Positions 29,617 to 40,923 of a stretch of DNA of 64,000 nt are shown here, one piece after another (the first letter of the stretch is position 1; the number at the start of each line of letters is the position of its first letter). The stretch is from contig NZ_FMYF01000005.1 in NCBI RefSeq assembly GCF_900092135.1, forward strand, positions 62,001 to 126,000. The letters are read 5' to 3'. A model generated the notes under the pieces. The model was not told where the DNA came from. It saw only the letters and a program-made list of their open reading frames with translations, and did not search any database. The position numbers were made by a program, and so were the translations under genes. The stretch is from Raineyella antarctica (lineage in GTDB: Bacteria; Actinomycetota; Actinomycetes; Propionibacteriales; Propionibacteriaceae).

Positions 29617-29719
29617 CTTCTGCGTCCTTGTTCTCGTTGTCAGTGAGTGTCGTAGTTCAGGGGTCGGAGAGACCGGTGCGGGAGGCCATGCATCCCTGTG
29701 CGGCGGGGCCGCGGCGCCG

Positions 29720-30526
29720 TCACGAGAAGAGCTTGCGAGCCTCGTCCAGGCGAGACGCCACGGTCCCGTCGATCACCTCGTCGCCGACCTCCACGCTGAC
29801 GCCGCCGAGGACCGTAGGATCCTCGATGACGTGCATGGTGACCGGGCGACCCAGCTGCTTGGTCAGGGCGGCGTGCAGTCGGTCGGACTGCACACCCGTC
29901 AGCGGGCGGGCCACCCGTACGGTGGCGACAGCGCGGTTGCGCTGGGCCGCCGCGAGAGCGACATACCCGTCCACGGTGTTGGCGAAGGTCCGCTGATGAG
30001 CCGCCACGCCACGACGCACCAGGGTGATCGTGACGGGCGTGGCCTTCCCCGCGAGAAGTCCGGCCGCCATGTCCTGCCGGGCCACCAACGGGCGCCGGTC
30101 GTCGGAGAGCGCGTCGCGCAGCTCCGGCGATCCGGCCACCGTCCGGTTGACGTGGAAGAGTTCGTCCTCCACCTGGTCCAGCTGGCCTGCGACCTGTGCC
30201 TGGGCGAGAGCAGCGCGGATCGCCTGGCGCTCGACAGCGGACACGAAGGTCCCCGCCGTGCGCCACCGCAGTCCGGCAGCCTCCCGCAGGACGGTGAGGG
30301 CCTCCTCGGAGACCCTGCCGCCGAGCAACCGGCTGACGAGCTGCTGACGAGCCTCCACCGGCGCCCCCGGATCCGTGACCGCACGCCGCAGCGCGGGGTC
30401 CGAACCGAAGAGGTCGGCGGCCATGAACAGCTCCTCGGCCAGGCCCGGATGCGGATTGCGTGCGTCCAGGACCAGGTCCAGGCTGTTCAGCCGGGGCTCA
30501 TCGATGCGATCCGTCTGGGGGCTCAT
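29720..30526 (-). CDS. atpH: ATP synthase delta subunit
   Basis: Peripheral-stalk subunit joining the b dimer to the top of F1. 268 residues, the usual actinobacterial length (about 270, longer than E. coli's 177 because of an N-terminal b-like helical region). The C-terminal signature [20 protein letters not shown] is diagnostic. The start overlaps atpF by four bases. Confidence 0.94.
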   Translation of the reverse strand: MSPQTDRIDEPRLNSLDLVLDARNPHPGLAEELFMAADLFGSDPALRRAVTDPGAPVEARQQLVSRLLGGRVSEEALTVLREAAGLRWRTAGTFVSAVERQAIRAALAQAQVAGQLDQVEDELFHVNRTVAGSPELRDALSDDRRPLVARQDMAAGLLAGKATPVTITLVRRGVAAHQRTFANTVDGYVALAAAQRNRAVATVRVARPLTGVQSDRLHAALTKQLGRPVTMHVIEDPTVLGGVSVEVGDEVIDGTVASRLDEARKLFS

Positions 30527-31071
30527 GCCTTCTCCGTCTCCGTCTGCGACTCCAGATCAGCCAGGAAACGCTCGACCGTACGGCGGGCACGCTCGTCGTC
30601 GTCCAGGGACTCCCCGACGATGCGACCGGCGAGCGTGGTGGCCAGGCCACCGAGCTCCGTGCGGAGCTCACCCATGGCCTGCACACGCTCGGCCGCAAGC
30701 TGCGCCTGGGTCGTCGCGTGCATACGCTCCGCCTCGGCGTTCGCCTGCTCGCGCATCTCGGCGATGATCTGGGCGCCCTGGTTCTTGGCGTCCTCGCGGA
30801 TGCGAGCCGCCTCCGTACGGGCCTCGGCGAGCTGGGACTTGTAGTCGGCCAGCGCAGCCTGCGCCTCTTCCTGGGCCTTCTCGGCCTTCTCCATGCCACC
30901 CTGGATGGCCGCGGTGCGCTCTTCGTACATCTTCTCGAACGCAGGCACGACCTTCTTCCACATGACGAGGAAGATGAGGATCATCAGCACCGCGCCGACG
31001 ATCAGCTCCGAGATGTGGGTGGGCAGGAGCGGGCCGAGGTCGATTGCCATCGGCACCATTTGAATCATCAC
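30523..31071 (-). CDS. atpF: ATP synthase b subunit
   Basis: Peripheral-stalk subunit: one N-terminal membrane helix ([17 protein letters not shown]), then a long Ala/Glu/Arg-rich helix that dimerises ([19 protein letters not shown]). 182 residues or slightly fewer. The start is ambiguous (GTG 31071, ATG 31068 or in-frame downstream ATGs); the first two overlap the atpE stop codon. Confidence 0.95.
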   Translation of the reverse strand: MMIQMVPMAIDLGPLLPTHISELIVGAVLMILIFLVMWKKVVPAFEKMYEERTAAIQGGMEKAEKAQEEAQAALADYKSQLAEARTEAARIREDAKNQGAQIIAEMREQANAEAERMHATTQAQLAAERVQAMGELRTELGGLATTLAGRIVGESLDDDERARRTVERFLADLESQTETEKA

Positions 31072-31289
31072 TGCAGGACGAACGCCAGGGCGATGCCGAT
31101 GATGGCGAGGGCCTCGACGACGGCGAAGCCGATGAACGCGGTGCTCATCATCGCGCCACGGGCCTCAGGCTGGCGCGCGGTGCCGTTGATGACGGAGGCG
31201 AAGATCCAGCCCACGCCGATGGCCGGGCCCAGGGTGGCGAGGCCGTAGCCGAGCATGTTCATGCTGCCAGCGATTTCCAACGGGGTCAT
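31068..31289 (-). CDS. atpE: ATP synthase c subunit (membrane ring)
   Basis: Two-helix proteolipid forming the proton-driven rotor ring. 73 residues. The proton-carrying carboxylate is Glu59 ([11 protein letters not shown]). The residue after it is Ala rather than the Ser of sodium-type rings, so it should be a proton enzyme. The polar loop is ARQPEARG. Confidence 0.97.
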   Translation of the reverse strand: MTPLEIAGSMNMLGYGLATLGPAIGVGWIFASVINGTARQPEARGAMMSTAFIGFAVVEALAIIGIALAFVLQ

Positions 31290-31374
31290 TCTTGTTCCTT
31301 TCGGATGATTCTTCTCAGGGATGAAGGTGCAGTGAGAAGAGAACTGGGGTGGGAAGGGAAACCCTTGCCAGGCG

Positions 31375-32232
31375 TCAGTGCGCCTCGGCGAGGGAGGAAT
31401 GGACGTACTGGGCGGTCAGGACCGTGAAGATGTAGGCCTGCAGGGCGCCGATGAACAGCTCAAGGAAGAGGATCGCGAAGCTGAACAGGAGCGAGACCGC
31501 ACCGGAGACGTTGTAGAACAGGTTGCTCTCGTACGTCAGCAGGAATGCGCCGCCGGCGACGAACACCAGCACCACGAGGTGGCCGGCGAACATGTTGGCG
31601 AAGAGACGCAAGCCGAGCGTGAGCGGCCGGGTGATGAAGTTCGAGAGGAACTCCAGCGGGATGATGACCGGCAGCAGGTACACGGGCACTCCCGCGGGGA
31701 CCAGCTGCATCTTCATGTAGTGGCCGAAGCCGTGTCGGTGGATGCCTGCGCCGATGTAGATCAGCCAGGACATGATCGCCAGGGCCCAGGCGTAGCCGAT
31801 GTTGGAGAACGTCGGCAGCATGAACAGGAAGGTCTCGCCGAACCAGTTGTTGACCAGCAGGAAGCTGAACAGGCCGAGCAGGTACGGCAGGTAGCGCCGG
31901 TACTCCGGACCGAGGATGTCGCGGGCCACACCGTTGCGGATGAAGCTGTAGACGTACTCGGCGAAGAACTGTCCCTTGCCGGGGACCTTCTTCAGGTTGC
32001 GCGAGGCGATCAGCCAGAGCACGATGACCAGCGCGGCACCGATGACGGCCTGCCAGAACGGCTTGTTCATCCAGTCGACGCCGAACGTACAGCCGGCGAG
32101 CGCGTGGCCGCTGGTGACCTCGGGGTTGTCCGCACAGAAGTAGCGGAAGTCCTTCACGCCCGGGGATTCATAGTGTCCGCCTTCCAGCGGGACGAGCGCG
32201 CCCACCAGGGCCGGCAGTGTCATCGGACCCAC
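31375..32232 (-). CDS. atpB: ATP synthase a subunit
   Basis: Fo subunit with the proton half-channels. 285 residues and several hydrophobic helices; the essential Arg lies in [14 protein letters not shown]. The N-terminal segment with two Cys residues (CADN, AGCTFG) is probably outside the membrane. I take GTG at 32232, with AGGAGG close upstream; ATG at 32223 is possible. An 85-bp gap to atpE shows no clear terminator. Confidence 0.96.
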   Translation of the reverse strand: MGPMTLPALVGALVPLEGGHYESPGVKDFRYFCADNPEVTSGHALAGCTFGVDWMNKPFWQAVIGAALVIVLWLIASRNLKKVPGKGQFFAEYVYSFIRNGVARDILGPEYRRYLPYLLGLFSFLLVNNWFGETFLFMLPTFSNIGYAWALAIMSWLIYIGAGIHRHGFGHYMKMQLVPAGVPVYLLPVIIPLEFLSNFITRPLTLGLRLFANMFAGHLVVLVFVAGGAFLLTYESNLFYNVSGAVSLLFSFAILFLELFIGALQAYIFTVLTAQYVHSSLAEAH

Positions 32233-32278
32233 CGTTCCTCCTCAACATCGATGTCGTACGTCATGGTTTCGTCTCGGC

Positions 32279-32593
32279 TCAATTCTTCGGCTTGGTCTCT
32301 GGAGGCTGGTCGAAACGCCTGATGATCGCGTACATGGCCAGGACCACGCCGATGATGAGCCCGAGGGGCAGCAGGAAGCTCGTGCCCAGGAACTTGTCCC
32401 CGAGCCAACCGAGCCCTCCGTAGAAGAGGAGGCCGGCTGCGATGTAGGAGAGGATGCGGTACCCCGTCTCCATCCCGACCGGTTCACTACCGGGGAGGAG
32501 GGAGGCGTCGGGCTTGCCGGACTTGCGGCGCCGAGCTTCCACGGTGGTGACCTCCTCGTCCTTCATCGCGCTTCGGACACTATCAGTTGCCAT
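32279..32593 (-). CDS. AtpZ/AtpI-like small membrane protein
   Basis: 104 residues: a charged N-terminus, then two membrane helices (YRILSYIAAGLLFYGGLGW and FLLPLGLIIGVVLAMYAII) ending in RRFD. This pattern fits the 'putative F1Fo-ATPase subunit' AtpZ family, thought to help assembly or Mg2+ supply. It lies between the AtpI-type gene and atpB, nine bases after the former. Confidence 0.8.
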   Translation of the reverse strand: MATDSVRSAMKDEEVTTVEARRRKSGKPDASLLPGSEPVGMETGYRILSYIAAGLLFYGGLGWLGDKFLGTSFLLPLGLIIGVVLAMYAIIRRFDQPPETKPKN

Positions 32594-32602
32594 GTCTTGG
32601 CG

Positions 32603-33124
32603 TCACTTTCCGGAACGGGGCGGACGGGGGGTGTAACCGAGGTCATACACAGGCATCCGCATCCGCGCGAAAGCGACCACCTCGGCCGTTGTCCAGAGCA
32701 GAACGGTGGCAACGACGCCCAGCGAGGTGGCGGTCCGATCGAGGATCTGGAGTCCCGCTCCCTCGTACAGGGAGAGGGCACCGGCGAGGCCGGCGATCCG
32801 TACGCCGTACGACCCGAGGGCGGCGACCAGGAGTCCGGAGCCGTTGCGTTCGGCGTAGCGGAGCACGACCGCCTGGCCGAGGCTGAAGAACAGGATCGCG
32901 ACCACCGACCCGACGGCGGCGGAGGCTGCCGCCACTCCCCCGCGGACCGCGGCGAACACGGCCACCGAGCCGATCAGGCCGAGGTGGCCGCCGAGCAGGC
33001 CGGCGAAGAGCAGGTGGCGGGCGTACGCGGTGGCGGCGCCGGTGGCGGGACGGTCCGGAACGGGGCCGGCCGGGGTCGGATCTACGACCCCCGGCTGCTC
33101 ATCCACTGCCATGACCGTGCTCAT
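32603..33124 (-). CDS. atpI: ATP synthase I-type membrane protein
   Basis: 173 residues with four hydrophobic helices (for example AVGSVVAILFFSLGQAVVLRY). It is the first gene of the atp cluster, the usual place of atpI, whose product helps assemble the c ring. The N-terminal 40 residues are Pro/Ala-rich and probably disordered. Weak sequence conservation is normal for this subunit. Confidence 0.78.
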   Translation of the reverse strand: MSTVMAVDEQPGVVDPTPAGPVPDRPATGAATAYARHLLFAGLLGGHLGLIGSVAVFAAVRGGVAAASAAVGSVVAILFFSLGQAVVLRYAERNGSGLLVAALGSYGVRIAGLAGALSLYEGAGLQILDRTATSLGVVATVLLWTTAEVVAFARMRMPVYDLGYTPRPPRSGK

Positions 33125-33185
33125 CTTGCGGTGATTCCCACTCCCACGTTGGTGCGGTTCGGCACCCCTCGGCGCCCGCTTGTGA

Positions 33186-33201
33186 AAAGTAACACAAAGT
33201 A
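33186..33201 (-). promoter_or_regulatory. Candidate atp operon promoter, duplicated -10 hexamer
   Basis: The minus strand carries TACTTT twice, 10 bases apart (33201-33196 and 33191-33186), in an AT-rich patch just after the wecA stop. Both fit TANNNT; the second would give a leader of about 55 nt before atpI. The -35 elements are not clear. Confidence 0.4.
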
Positions 33202-33202
33202 C

Positions 33203-34339
33203 CTACCGCTGCCTTCTGCGTGCCGCTGCGCGATCGGCGGATCCGCGGACGCGCCGGCCGGTCGACCCGACGGTCGAGACCAGGGTCACGACGGCGGCGA
33301 CGACCCAGGCGATGATCACCCAGCGGTTCTGGCTCAGGCCGATCGTCATCACCCCGAAGGACAGCACCGCACTCCAGACGTACATCACCAGGACGGCCCC
33401 ACGGTGGGAGTAACCACGCTTGATCAGCTGGTGGTGCAGGTGGCCCTTGTCCGCCACGAACCACCAGTTGCCCTGGTTCGCCCGGCGGATCCAGGCCAGC
33501 ACGAGGTCCAGCAGGGGCAGCCCGAGGATGGCGACCGGGAGGACCAGGGGCAGGTAGGCGGGCAGCAGGTCGCCGCCGCCGGGCTGGATCCTGGAGGAGT
33601 CGTACTGGCCGGTCAGGCTGACGGTGGAGATGGCCAGCAGGAAGCCGAGCAGCATCGACCCCGAGTCACCCATGAACATCTTAGCCGGGTGGAAGTTGTG
33701 CGGCAGGAAGCCCAGGCAGACGCCCACGATCGCCACCGACACCACGCTGGCCGTGGTGGCCCGGACCAGGTCCTGCTCCACGGCCAGGACGTAGGAGTAG
33801 ACGAAGAAGGCCGCAGCACCGATGCCCACCACCCCCGCAGCCAGGCCGTCCAGCCCGTCGACGAAGTTGACCGCGTTGGTGCACAGCACCACGAAGAACA
33901 CCGTCAGCACGATCGAGGATGCCGAGTCCAACGACACGACCCGGTCGGGAAGCGGGATCCACAACAGCCGGACCCCGGCCTGGACCACGATGCCGGCGGC
34001 CAGCACCTGGCCGGCGAACTTGGTCACCGCTCCGATGTCGAGCAGGTCGTCGATGATCCCGACGGCGCACAGCACCGCGACTGCGACCAGGATCCACAGC
34101 GCATCGTGGCGGACGATCTCGTGGCGGCCCAGGAACGGCAGGTTCATCGCCAGCAGGAACGCCACCGCGACGCCGAGCAGCATCGCCAGTCCGCCGAAGT
34201 AGGGGGTCGGCACGACGTGGACGTCGCGCTCGCGCACCTTGGCCACAGCCCCGAAGCGAATGGCCGCCCGTCTGGCCCAGCCGCTGAGCTGGTAGGTGAC
34301 GGCCGCGGCCGTCAGCAGGACGAGGATGTATTCGCGCAT
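33203..34339 (-). CDS. wecA: WecA-type undecaprenyl-phosphate GlcNAc-1-phosphate transferase
   Basis: Transfers GlcNAc-1-phosphate (or a related sugar) to the polyprenyl carrier, the first step in teichoic-acid, arabinogalactan or similar cell-wall polymers. 378 residues, about 11 membrane helices. Catalytic motifs are GIIDDLLD, NAVNFVDGLDGLAAG and the C-terminal DKGHLHHQL. Its place between tsaC and atpI is conserved in actinobacteria. It begins three bases after the tsaC stop and is probably co-transcribed. Confidence 0.92.
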   Translation of the reverse strand: MREYILVLLTAAAVTYQLSGWARRAAIRFGAVAKVRERDVHVVPTPYFGGLAMLLGVAVAFLLAMNLPFLGRHEIVRHDALWILVAVAVLCAVGIIDDLLDIGAVTKFAGQVLAAGIVVQAGVRLLWIPLPDRVVSLDSASSIVLTVFFVVLCTNAVNFVDGLDGLAAGVVGIGAAAFFVYSYVLAVEQDLVRATTASVVSVAIVGVCLGFLPHNFHPAKMFMGDSGSMLLGFLLAISTVSLTGQYDSSRIQPGGGDLLPAYLPLVLPVAILGLPLLDLVLAWIRRANQGNWWFVADKGHLHHQLIKRGYSHRGAVLVMYVWSAVLSFGVMTIGLSQNRWVIIAWVVAAVVTLVSTVGSTGRRVRGSADRAAARRRQR

Positions 34340-34342
34340 GGG

Positions 34343-35224
34343 CTAGCGGGCGTCGCGTTCCCCGTCGACGGTGGCAGGACCGGTCTCCTCGACGGGCACC
34401 TCGGTCCCCGCCGGCTCCTGGTCGGCAGGGGCTACCGGCCGCTCGGCGGCTACCGACTTCTCGGCGGCTACCGACTGCCCAGTGGGCTCCGGCTCGGCCG
34501 CGGGCACCTCGGTCTCCAGGGCTCCGAGGACCCCGGGCGCGGTCTCGCGCAGGACGGCGAGGGTCAGGATTCCCTCGCGTACGACGCGTCCCTCGGGCTC
34601 GACGGTGAAGTCGACGATCGTCGAGGGCACCGGACCGGGGGTGGGACCGCCGTCGAGGTAGAGCGCCACGTCGAGGCCGAGCTGGTCGGCCGCGTCCCGG
34701 ACGTTGGTGGCCGACGGCTGCCCCGAGACATTGGCGCTACTGACGGCCATCGGGCCGGTGCGGCGGAGGATGTCACGGGCGAGATCATGGTCGGGCACCC
34801 GGATCGCGATCGTTCCACGGGTCTCGCCCAGGTCCATCCGCAGGCTCGGCTGGGCCTTGCAGATGATGGTGAGGGGGCCCGGCCAGTGCACGGCGACCAG
34901 GCGCTGGGCGGCCTCCGGCACCTCCCGGGCCAGGGCCGACATGACGCCGTCGTCGCTGATCAGGACCGGCGGCGGCATGTCCCGGCCACGGTGCTTGGCG
35001 GTGAGGAGGCGCTGGACCGCGTGCGCGTCGAAGGCGTCGGCGCAGATGCCGTAGACCGTGTCGGTCGGCATCACCAGGCAGTGCCCCCCGGCGATGACCT
35101 CCTTGGCGGCCTGCAGGGCCGGTCCCAGGTCGCCACCGGTGGTGCAGTCGACGATGCGCGGCTGCGGCAGTGGTGGGATGACCGATGCTTCGATGTTGTT
35201 GCTGTCCTCCGACATCTCGCTCAC
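34343..35224 (-). CDS. tsaC: Threonylcarbamoyl-AMP synthase (TsaC/Sua5), with acidic C-terminal tail
   Basis: Makes threonylcarbamoyl-adenylate for the t6A37 modification of ANN-decoding tRNAs. The core (about residues 20-210) shows the YrdC motifs PTDTVYG, KHRGRDMPPP, WPGPLT, RVPDH and SSANVSG. A tail of about 80 residues follows (Glu/Pro/Ala/Val-rich), partly built from 18-bp tandem repeats. GTG at 35224 or ATG at 35215 may be the start. It is four bases after prmC; the family pairing prfA-prmC-tsaC is widespread. Confidence 0.93.
   Translation of the reverse strand: MSEMSEDSNNIEASVIPPLPQPRIVDCTTGGDLGPALQAAKEVIAGGHCLVMPTDTVYGICADAFDAHAVQRLLTAKHRGRDMPPPVLISDDGVMSALAREVPEAAQRLVAVHWPGPLTIICKAQPSLRMDLGETRGTIAIRVPDHDLARDILRRTGPMAVSSANVSGQPSATNVRDAADQLGLDVALYLDGGPTPGPVPSTIVDFTVEPEGRVVREGILTLAVLRETAPGVLGALETEVPAAEPEPTGQSVAAEKSVAAERPVAPADQEPAGTEVPVEETGPATVDGERDAR
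34432..34480. repeat. 18-bp imperfect tandem repeat within the tsaC tail
   Basis: Units begin at 34432, 34450 and 34468 (CTACCG..., the last partial). They encode a repeated six-residue element, SVAAEK/SVAAER/PVAP, in the disordered tail. Confidence 0.85.
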
Positions 35225-35228
35225 GCGC

Positions 35229-36095
35229 TCATCCTGCCACCTCGCTGCGCGTCCCGGTGACCCAGCGGGGTCTGCCGGACAGGTCGCGATGGTCGGCGAC
35301 GTCGGTCCAGGCCAGCCCCCGGAAGATGGCCGGGGCGGACGTCCCGTGGGTGTCGTCGTGCTCGCAGACGACCAGGCCCCCGGGCCGCAGCAGGCGGCGG
35401 GCGACCTCCTCCACCACGACGATCGCCTCCAGCCCGTCCTGGCCGGAGAACACCGCCGCCTCCGGGTCGTGCAGGGTGACTTCGCGCGGCAGGTCGTCTC
35501 GGACCGCGAGCGGGACGTACGGCGGGTTGACCACCACGACGTCGACCCGGCCGTCCAGGTCATGGGCTGCCTCGGCCATGTCCTCGTGGCGGACCTCCGC
35601 CGTGGTGCCGGCCAGGTTCCGGCGGCACCAGCGGACCGCGGCGGCGTCACGTTCGACCGCGACCACCCGGCAGCCGGGGACCTCGTCGAGCAGGGCTGCG
35701 CTGATCGCTCCCGAACCGGCGCACAACTCCACCACCAGGGGCATACGGCCGACGGAGCGGAGCCGACCGGCCCGCTCGATCGCGGCGCCGGCAACCGACT
35801 CGGTCTCGGGGCGCGGGATGAAGACGCCGGGGCCGACCTCCACCCGGACACCGCGGAACCAGGCCTCCCCGGTCAGGTGCTGCAACGGCACCCCGGAGGC
35901 CCGGATCTGCAGGAGCTCGGCGTAGCGCTGCTCCTGTGCCGGCGTGGCCGTACCGGCCGCCACCAGGTCACCCGGGCGGCACTGCAGGACGTGGCTGAGC
36001 AGGAGGCGGGCATCGACCTCCGGCGAGGCGACGTGGCCCCGCAGGATCTCGGCCCCACGCCGCGCCCGCAGTGTCGGGCGCTCCCCCACCGTCAT
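35229..36095 (-). CDS. prmC: Release factor glutamine methyltransferase PrmC
   Basis: Methylates the Gln of the GGQ motif of release factors, using S-adenosylmethionine. 288 residues: an N-terminal helical domain, then a Rossmann methyltransferase with [16 protein letters not shown] and the substrate-binding [16 protein letters not shown] is another family hallmark. The start overlaps the prfA stop (ATGA), so enzyme and substrate are translationally coupled. Confidence 0.95.
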   Translation of the reverse strand: MTVGERPTLRARRGAEILRGHVASPEVDARLLLSHVLQCRPGDLVAAGTATPAQEQRYAELLQIRASGVPLQHLTGEAWFRGVRVEVGPGVFIPRPETESVAGAAIERAGRLRSVGRMPLVVELCAGSGAISAALLDEVPGCRVVAVERDAAAVRWCRRNLAGTTAEVRHEDMAEAAHDLDGRVDVVVVNPPYVPLAVRDDLPREVTLHDPEAAVFSGQDGLEAIVVVEEVARRLLRPGGLVVCEHDDTHGTSAPAIFRGLAWTDVADHRDLSGRPRWVTGTRSEVAG

Positions 36096-37198
36096 GCCCC
36101 CGCCGCCCGGAGCCGGTCGGCGGTGTCGGCCTCCTGCAGGGCCGCGACGACCGGACCGAGGTCGCCGTTGAGGACCTGGTCGAGGTTGTGGGCCTTGTAG
36201 CCGATCCGGTGGTCGGCGATCCGGTTCTCCGGGAAGTTGTAGGTACGGATCCGCTCGGAGCGGTCGACCGTACGGACCTGCGAGCGACGGGCCTCGGAGG
36301 CGGAGGCCGCCGCCTCCTCCTCGGCGCGGGCCACGAGCCGGGCGCGCAGGATGCGCATCGCCTGCTCCTTGTTCTGCAACTGGGAGCGTTCGTTCTGGCA
36401 GGTCACGACGATGCCGCTGGGCAGGTGCGTGATCCGGACCGCCGAGTCGGTGGTGTTCACCCCTTGGCCACCCTTGCCGCTGGAGCGGTAGACGTCGATG
36501 CGCAGGTCGTCGGGATTGATCTCGATCGCGTCATCGTCGTCCACGTCGGGGACCACCAGGACGCCAGCCGCCGAAGTGTGGATCCGCCCTTGGGACTCGG
36601 TCACCGGTACCCGCTGGACGCGGTGCACGCCGCCCTCGAACTTCAGCGTCCCGTACGGCATCTGGTCCGGGTCGCCGGCCGACGGGGCGTGCACGGCGAA
36701 GGTGAGTGACTTGTACCCGCCCAGGTCGGTGTCCTGGGAGTCCAGCACCTCGATCTTCCAGCCGCGCGACTCTGCGTACCGCCGGTACATCCCGAACAGG
36801 TCCCCGGCGAAGAGTGCGGACTCCTCGCCGCCCTCCCCCGACTTGATCTCGACCAGCGCGTCGGCGGAGTCGTTCGGGTCGCGCGGGGCGAGCAACCGGG
36901 TCAGCCTGGCGTCCACGACGGCGAGCTGCTCCTCGAGTTCGGCGGCCTCCTGGGCGAACGACTCGTCCTCGTCGGCGAACTCGCGGGCCGCGGCCAGGTC
37001 CTCGCTCAGCCGGCGGTGCTCGTCGGCTGCCTTGACCACCGGGCCGAGCTCGGCGTAGCGGCGACCGACCCGGCGCATCGCCCGCTGGTCGGAGACGACG
37101 GACGGGTCGGACATCCGTGCCTCGACCTCGCGGTACTCCGCCCGCAGGGGATCGACCGCGGCGAGCAACGACCTGAGGCGCTCGTTGGGCTCGGACAT
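36092..37198 (-). CDS. prfA: Peptide chain release factor 1
   Basis: Recognises UAA and UAG stop codons. 368 residues. The codon-reading tripeptide is PVT ([14 protein letters not shown]), matching RF1's PxT rather than RF2's SPF, and the peptidyl-transferase loop GGQ lies in [15 protein letters not shown]. The ATG at 37198 has AAGGAGGG upstream. It is preceded by rpmE and followed by prmC. Confidence 0.97.
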   Translation of the reverse strand: MSEPNERLRSLLAAVDPLRAEYREVEARMSDPSVVSDQRAMRRVGRRYAELGPVVKAADEHRRLSEDLAAAREFADEDESFAQEAAELEEQLAVVDARLTRLLAPRDPNDSADALVEIKSGEGGEESALFAGDLFGMYRRYAESRGWKIEVLDSQDTDLGGYKSLTFAVHAPSAGDPDQMPYGTLKFEGGVHRVQRVPVTESQGRIHTSAAGVLVVPDVDDDDAIEINPDDLRIDVYRSSGKGGQGVNTTDSAVRITHLPSGIVVTCQNERSQLQNKEQAMRILRARLVARAEEEAAASASEARRSQVRTVDRSERIRTYNFPENRIADHRIGYKAHNLDQVLNGDLGPVVAALQEADTADRLRAAGA

Positions 37199-37252
37199 GG
37201 AGGACCCTCCTTGGTGCTGACGTGGAGCGGGGAGACAGGGTGGAGACGACGA

Positions 37253-37285
37253 ACGCCGGGGCGCAGCCACGCTGCACCCCGGCGT
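37253..37285 (-). terminator. Terminator after rpmE
   Basis: A 15-base stem (37253-37267 with 37271-37285) with one mismatch and a CAC loop, 10 bases past the rpmE stop and ahead of prfA. Some read-through into prfA is possible. Confidence 0.75.
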
Positions 37286-37295
37286 CCCGGGAAGA

Positions 37296-37517
37296 CTACT
37301 TCTTGCCCTTCTTGAAGCTGCCGTAGCGCTGCTCGAAGCGGGCGACGCGGCCGCCCGTGTCGAGGATCTTCTGCTTGCCGGTGTAGAAGGGGTGGCATGC
37401 CGAACACACGTCCGAGCGGATCTCACCACCGGGGGCCGTCGAACGGGTCGTGAAGGTGTTGCCGCAGGTGCAGACGACCTTCGTCTCGTGGTAATCGGGG
37501 TGGATACCCTGCTTCAT
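37296..37517 (-). CDS. rpmE: 50S ribosomal protein bL31, zinc-containing form
   Basis: 73 residues starting [16 protein letters not shown]. Cysteines at 16, 18, 38 and 41 form the zinc site, so this is the C+ paralog that is normally replaced by a Cys-free copy under zinc starvation. AGGAG precedes the ATG. It lies between rho and prfA as in other actinobacteria. Confidence 0.97.
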   Translation of the reverse strand: MKQGIHPDYHETKVVCTCGNTFTTRSTAPGGEIRSDVCSACHPFYTGKQKILDTGGRVARFEQRYGSFKKGKK

Positions 37518-37610
37518 GGTGTGCTCCTAGTCGTGTGGTGGCGCCGGGTCGTCCGCACAGGGTGGAGATACCTGCAGGCGTGAACCGGACCGAGGATTGA
37601 TTATGCCCTA

Positions 37611-37642
37611 GCGCGGGCGATCCACCAAATGGTCGCCCGCGC
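37611..37642 (-). terminator. Terminator of rho
   Basis: A perfect 10-base inverted repeat (GCGCGGGCGA and its complement) around a 12-base loop, seven bases past the rho stop. Confidence 0.7.
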
Positions 37643-37648
37643 CGTGCA

Positions 37649-39769
<2,121 letters not shown>

Positions 39770-39935
39770 GGGTTTCCTTTCGGAGGCCGGGACGAACTTC
39801 GTCACACCGGCCCTGGGCCTTCGACGGCCCGCTGGTTCGGAGCTGGTGGCACGGGGGATCCTGGAAGACCTGCGGAATCTCTGGTCCGGGGTTCAGGAGC
39901 CGCGCCGCCACGCGCACCCATCCGATCATGGTGAT

Positions 39936-39984
39936 CTGGGCGCGATGCGTCGCCCAGAACGGGCGAAGCGCTGGGCCAACAGTA
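39936..39984 (-). promoter_or_regulatory. rho promoter candidate and leader hairpin
   Basis: The minus strand has TACTGT (39984-39979) as a possible -10, giving a leader of about 200 nt before the GTG at 39769. Early in that leader CTGGGCG pairs with CGCCCAG (39957-39951 with 39942-39936). A long leader suits the autogenous attenuation known for rho in other bacteria, but no attenuator is proven here. The rest of the 259-bp gap shows no gene. Confidence 0.35.
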
Positions 39985-40028
39985 GCACCACTGCCCGCTG
40001 GCCGTATACCGACCCGCGAGAGGGCCGA

Positions 40029-40922
40029 TCAGGCCTCGGCCACCGAGACGATGTGCGCCGGCCCACCGACGCGCAGCAGCCGTCGATCGAAGCCCGGCAC
40101 CGGTGTACGGGCGAGCTCGTCCAGCATCGGCTCCGTCCCCAGCACCACGACCGTCGGTCCGGCCCCGGAGATGATCGCCGCATGCCTCTCGGCGCGCAGC
40201 AGCGTGACCAGTTCGGCGGACCGGGGCATCAGCTGCGCGCGGTAGCGCTGGTGCAGCCAGTCCTCGGTCGCGTCGAAGAGCAGGTCAGGTCGTTGGGCCA
40301 GGGCATGGACCAGCAGCGCGGCACGGCCGGTGTTGGCGGCGGCATCCGCGTGCGAGACCTGCTGCGGCAGGACGCGCCGGGCCTGGACCGTGGGAACGGC
40401 CTGGTGCGGGATGAAGGCGAGGGCACGCATGTCACCGGAGAGCGGGGCTGACACGGCCCGGCCGGCCTCCGCCGATCCCCAGGCGATGGCGAGGCCGCCG
40501 AGGATCACGGCCGCGACATTGTCCGCGTGGCCCTCCAGCTCGGTGCCGATCCGTTCCATCCACTGGCGGTCGGGCTGCGCCTGCGGGTGGGCGTACGCCC
40601 AAGCGAGCAGCAGGCCGGCGGTGATGGCGGCCGAGGAGGACCCGAGTCCTCGCCCGTGCGGGATCGAGTTGTGGGCCGCCAGGCGCAGGCCGGCGGGTGG
40701 CCGGACCTGCAGCGACGCCAGTCCGGTCAGGAAGGTCTGGACGATCAGGTGCGAGGAGTCCCGGGGCACGTCCTCGGAGCCCTCGCCGGTGACGTCGACC
40801 TCGATGCCGGAGTCCAGCGTCGTCAGCGTGACCTCGTCGAACCAGTCCAAAGCCATGCCCATGCAGTCATACCCGGGACCGAGGTTGGCGGAGGAGGCGG
40901 GCACGCGAACCGCGATGCGCAT
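40029..40922 (-). CDS. thrB: Homoserine kinase
   Basis: GHMP kinase that phosphorylates homoserine on the way to threonine. 297 residues. The ATP loop is IPHGRGLGSSSAA, with VPASSANLGPGYD at the N-terminus and SGAGPTVVVLG near the C-terminus. It follows hom after a single base, so the two are an operon. The next enzyme, threonine synthase, is not encoded beside it. Confidence 0.95.
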   Translation of the reverse strand: MRIAVRVPASSANLGPGYDCMGMALDWFDEVTLTTLDSGIEVDVTGEGSEDVPRDSSHLIVQTFLTGLASLQVRPPAGLRLAAHNSIPHGRGLGSSSAAITAGLLLAWAYAHPQAQPDRQWMERIGTELEGHADNVAAVILGGLAIAWGSAEAGRAVSAPLSGDMRALAFIPHQAVPTVQARRVLPQQVSHADAAANTGRAALLVHALAQRPDLLFDATEDWLHQRYRAQLMPRSAELVTLLRAERHAAIISGAGPTVVVLGTEPMLDELARTPVPGFDRRLLRVGGPAHIVSVAEA

Positions 40923-40923
40923 C

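Noticed and set aside
27982-29719. Possible separate promoter or terminator between atpH and atpA
   Set aside because: The 103-bp gap has no stable hairpin or TANNNT box in the right position that I can defend.
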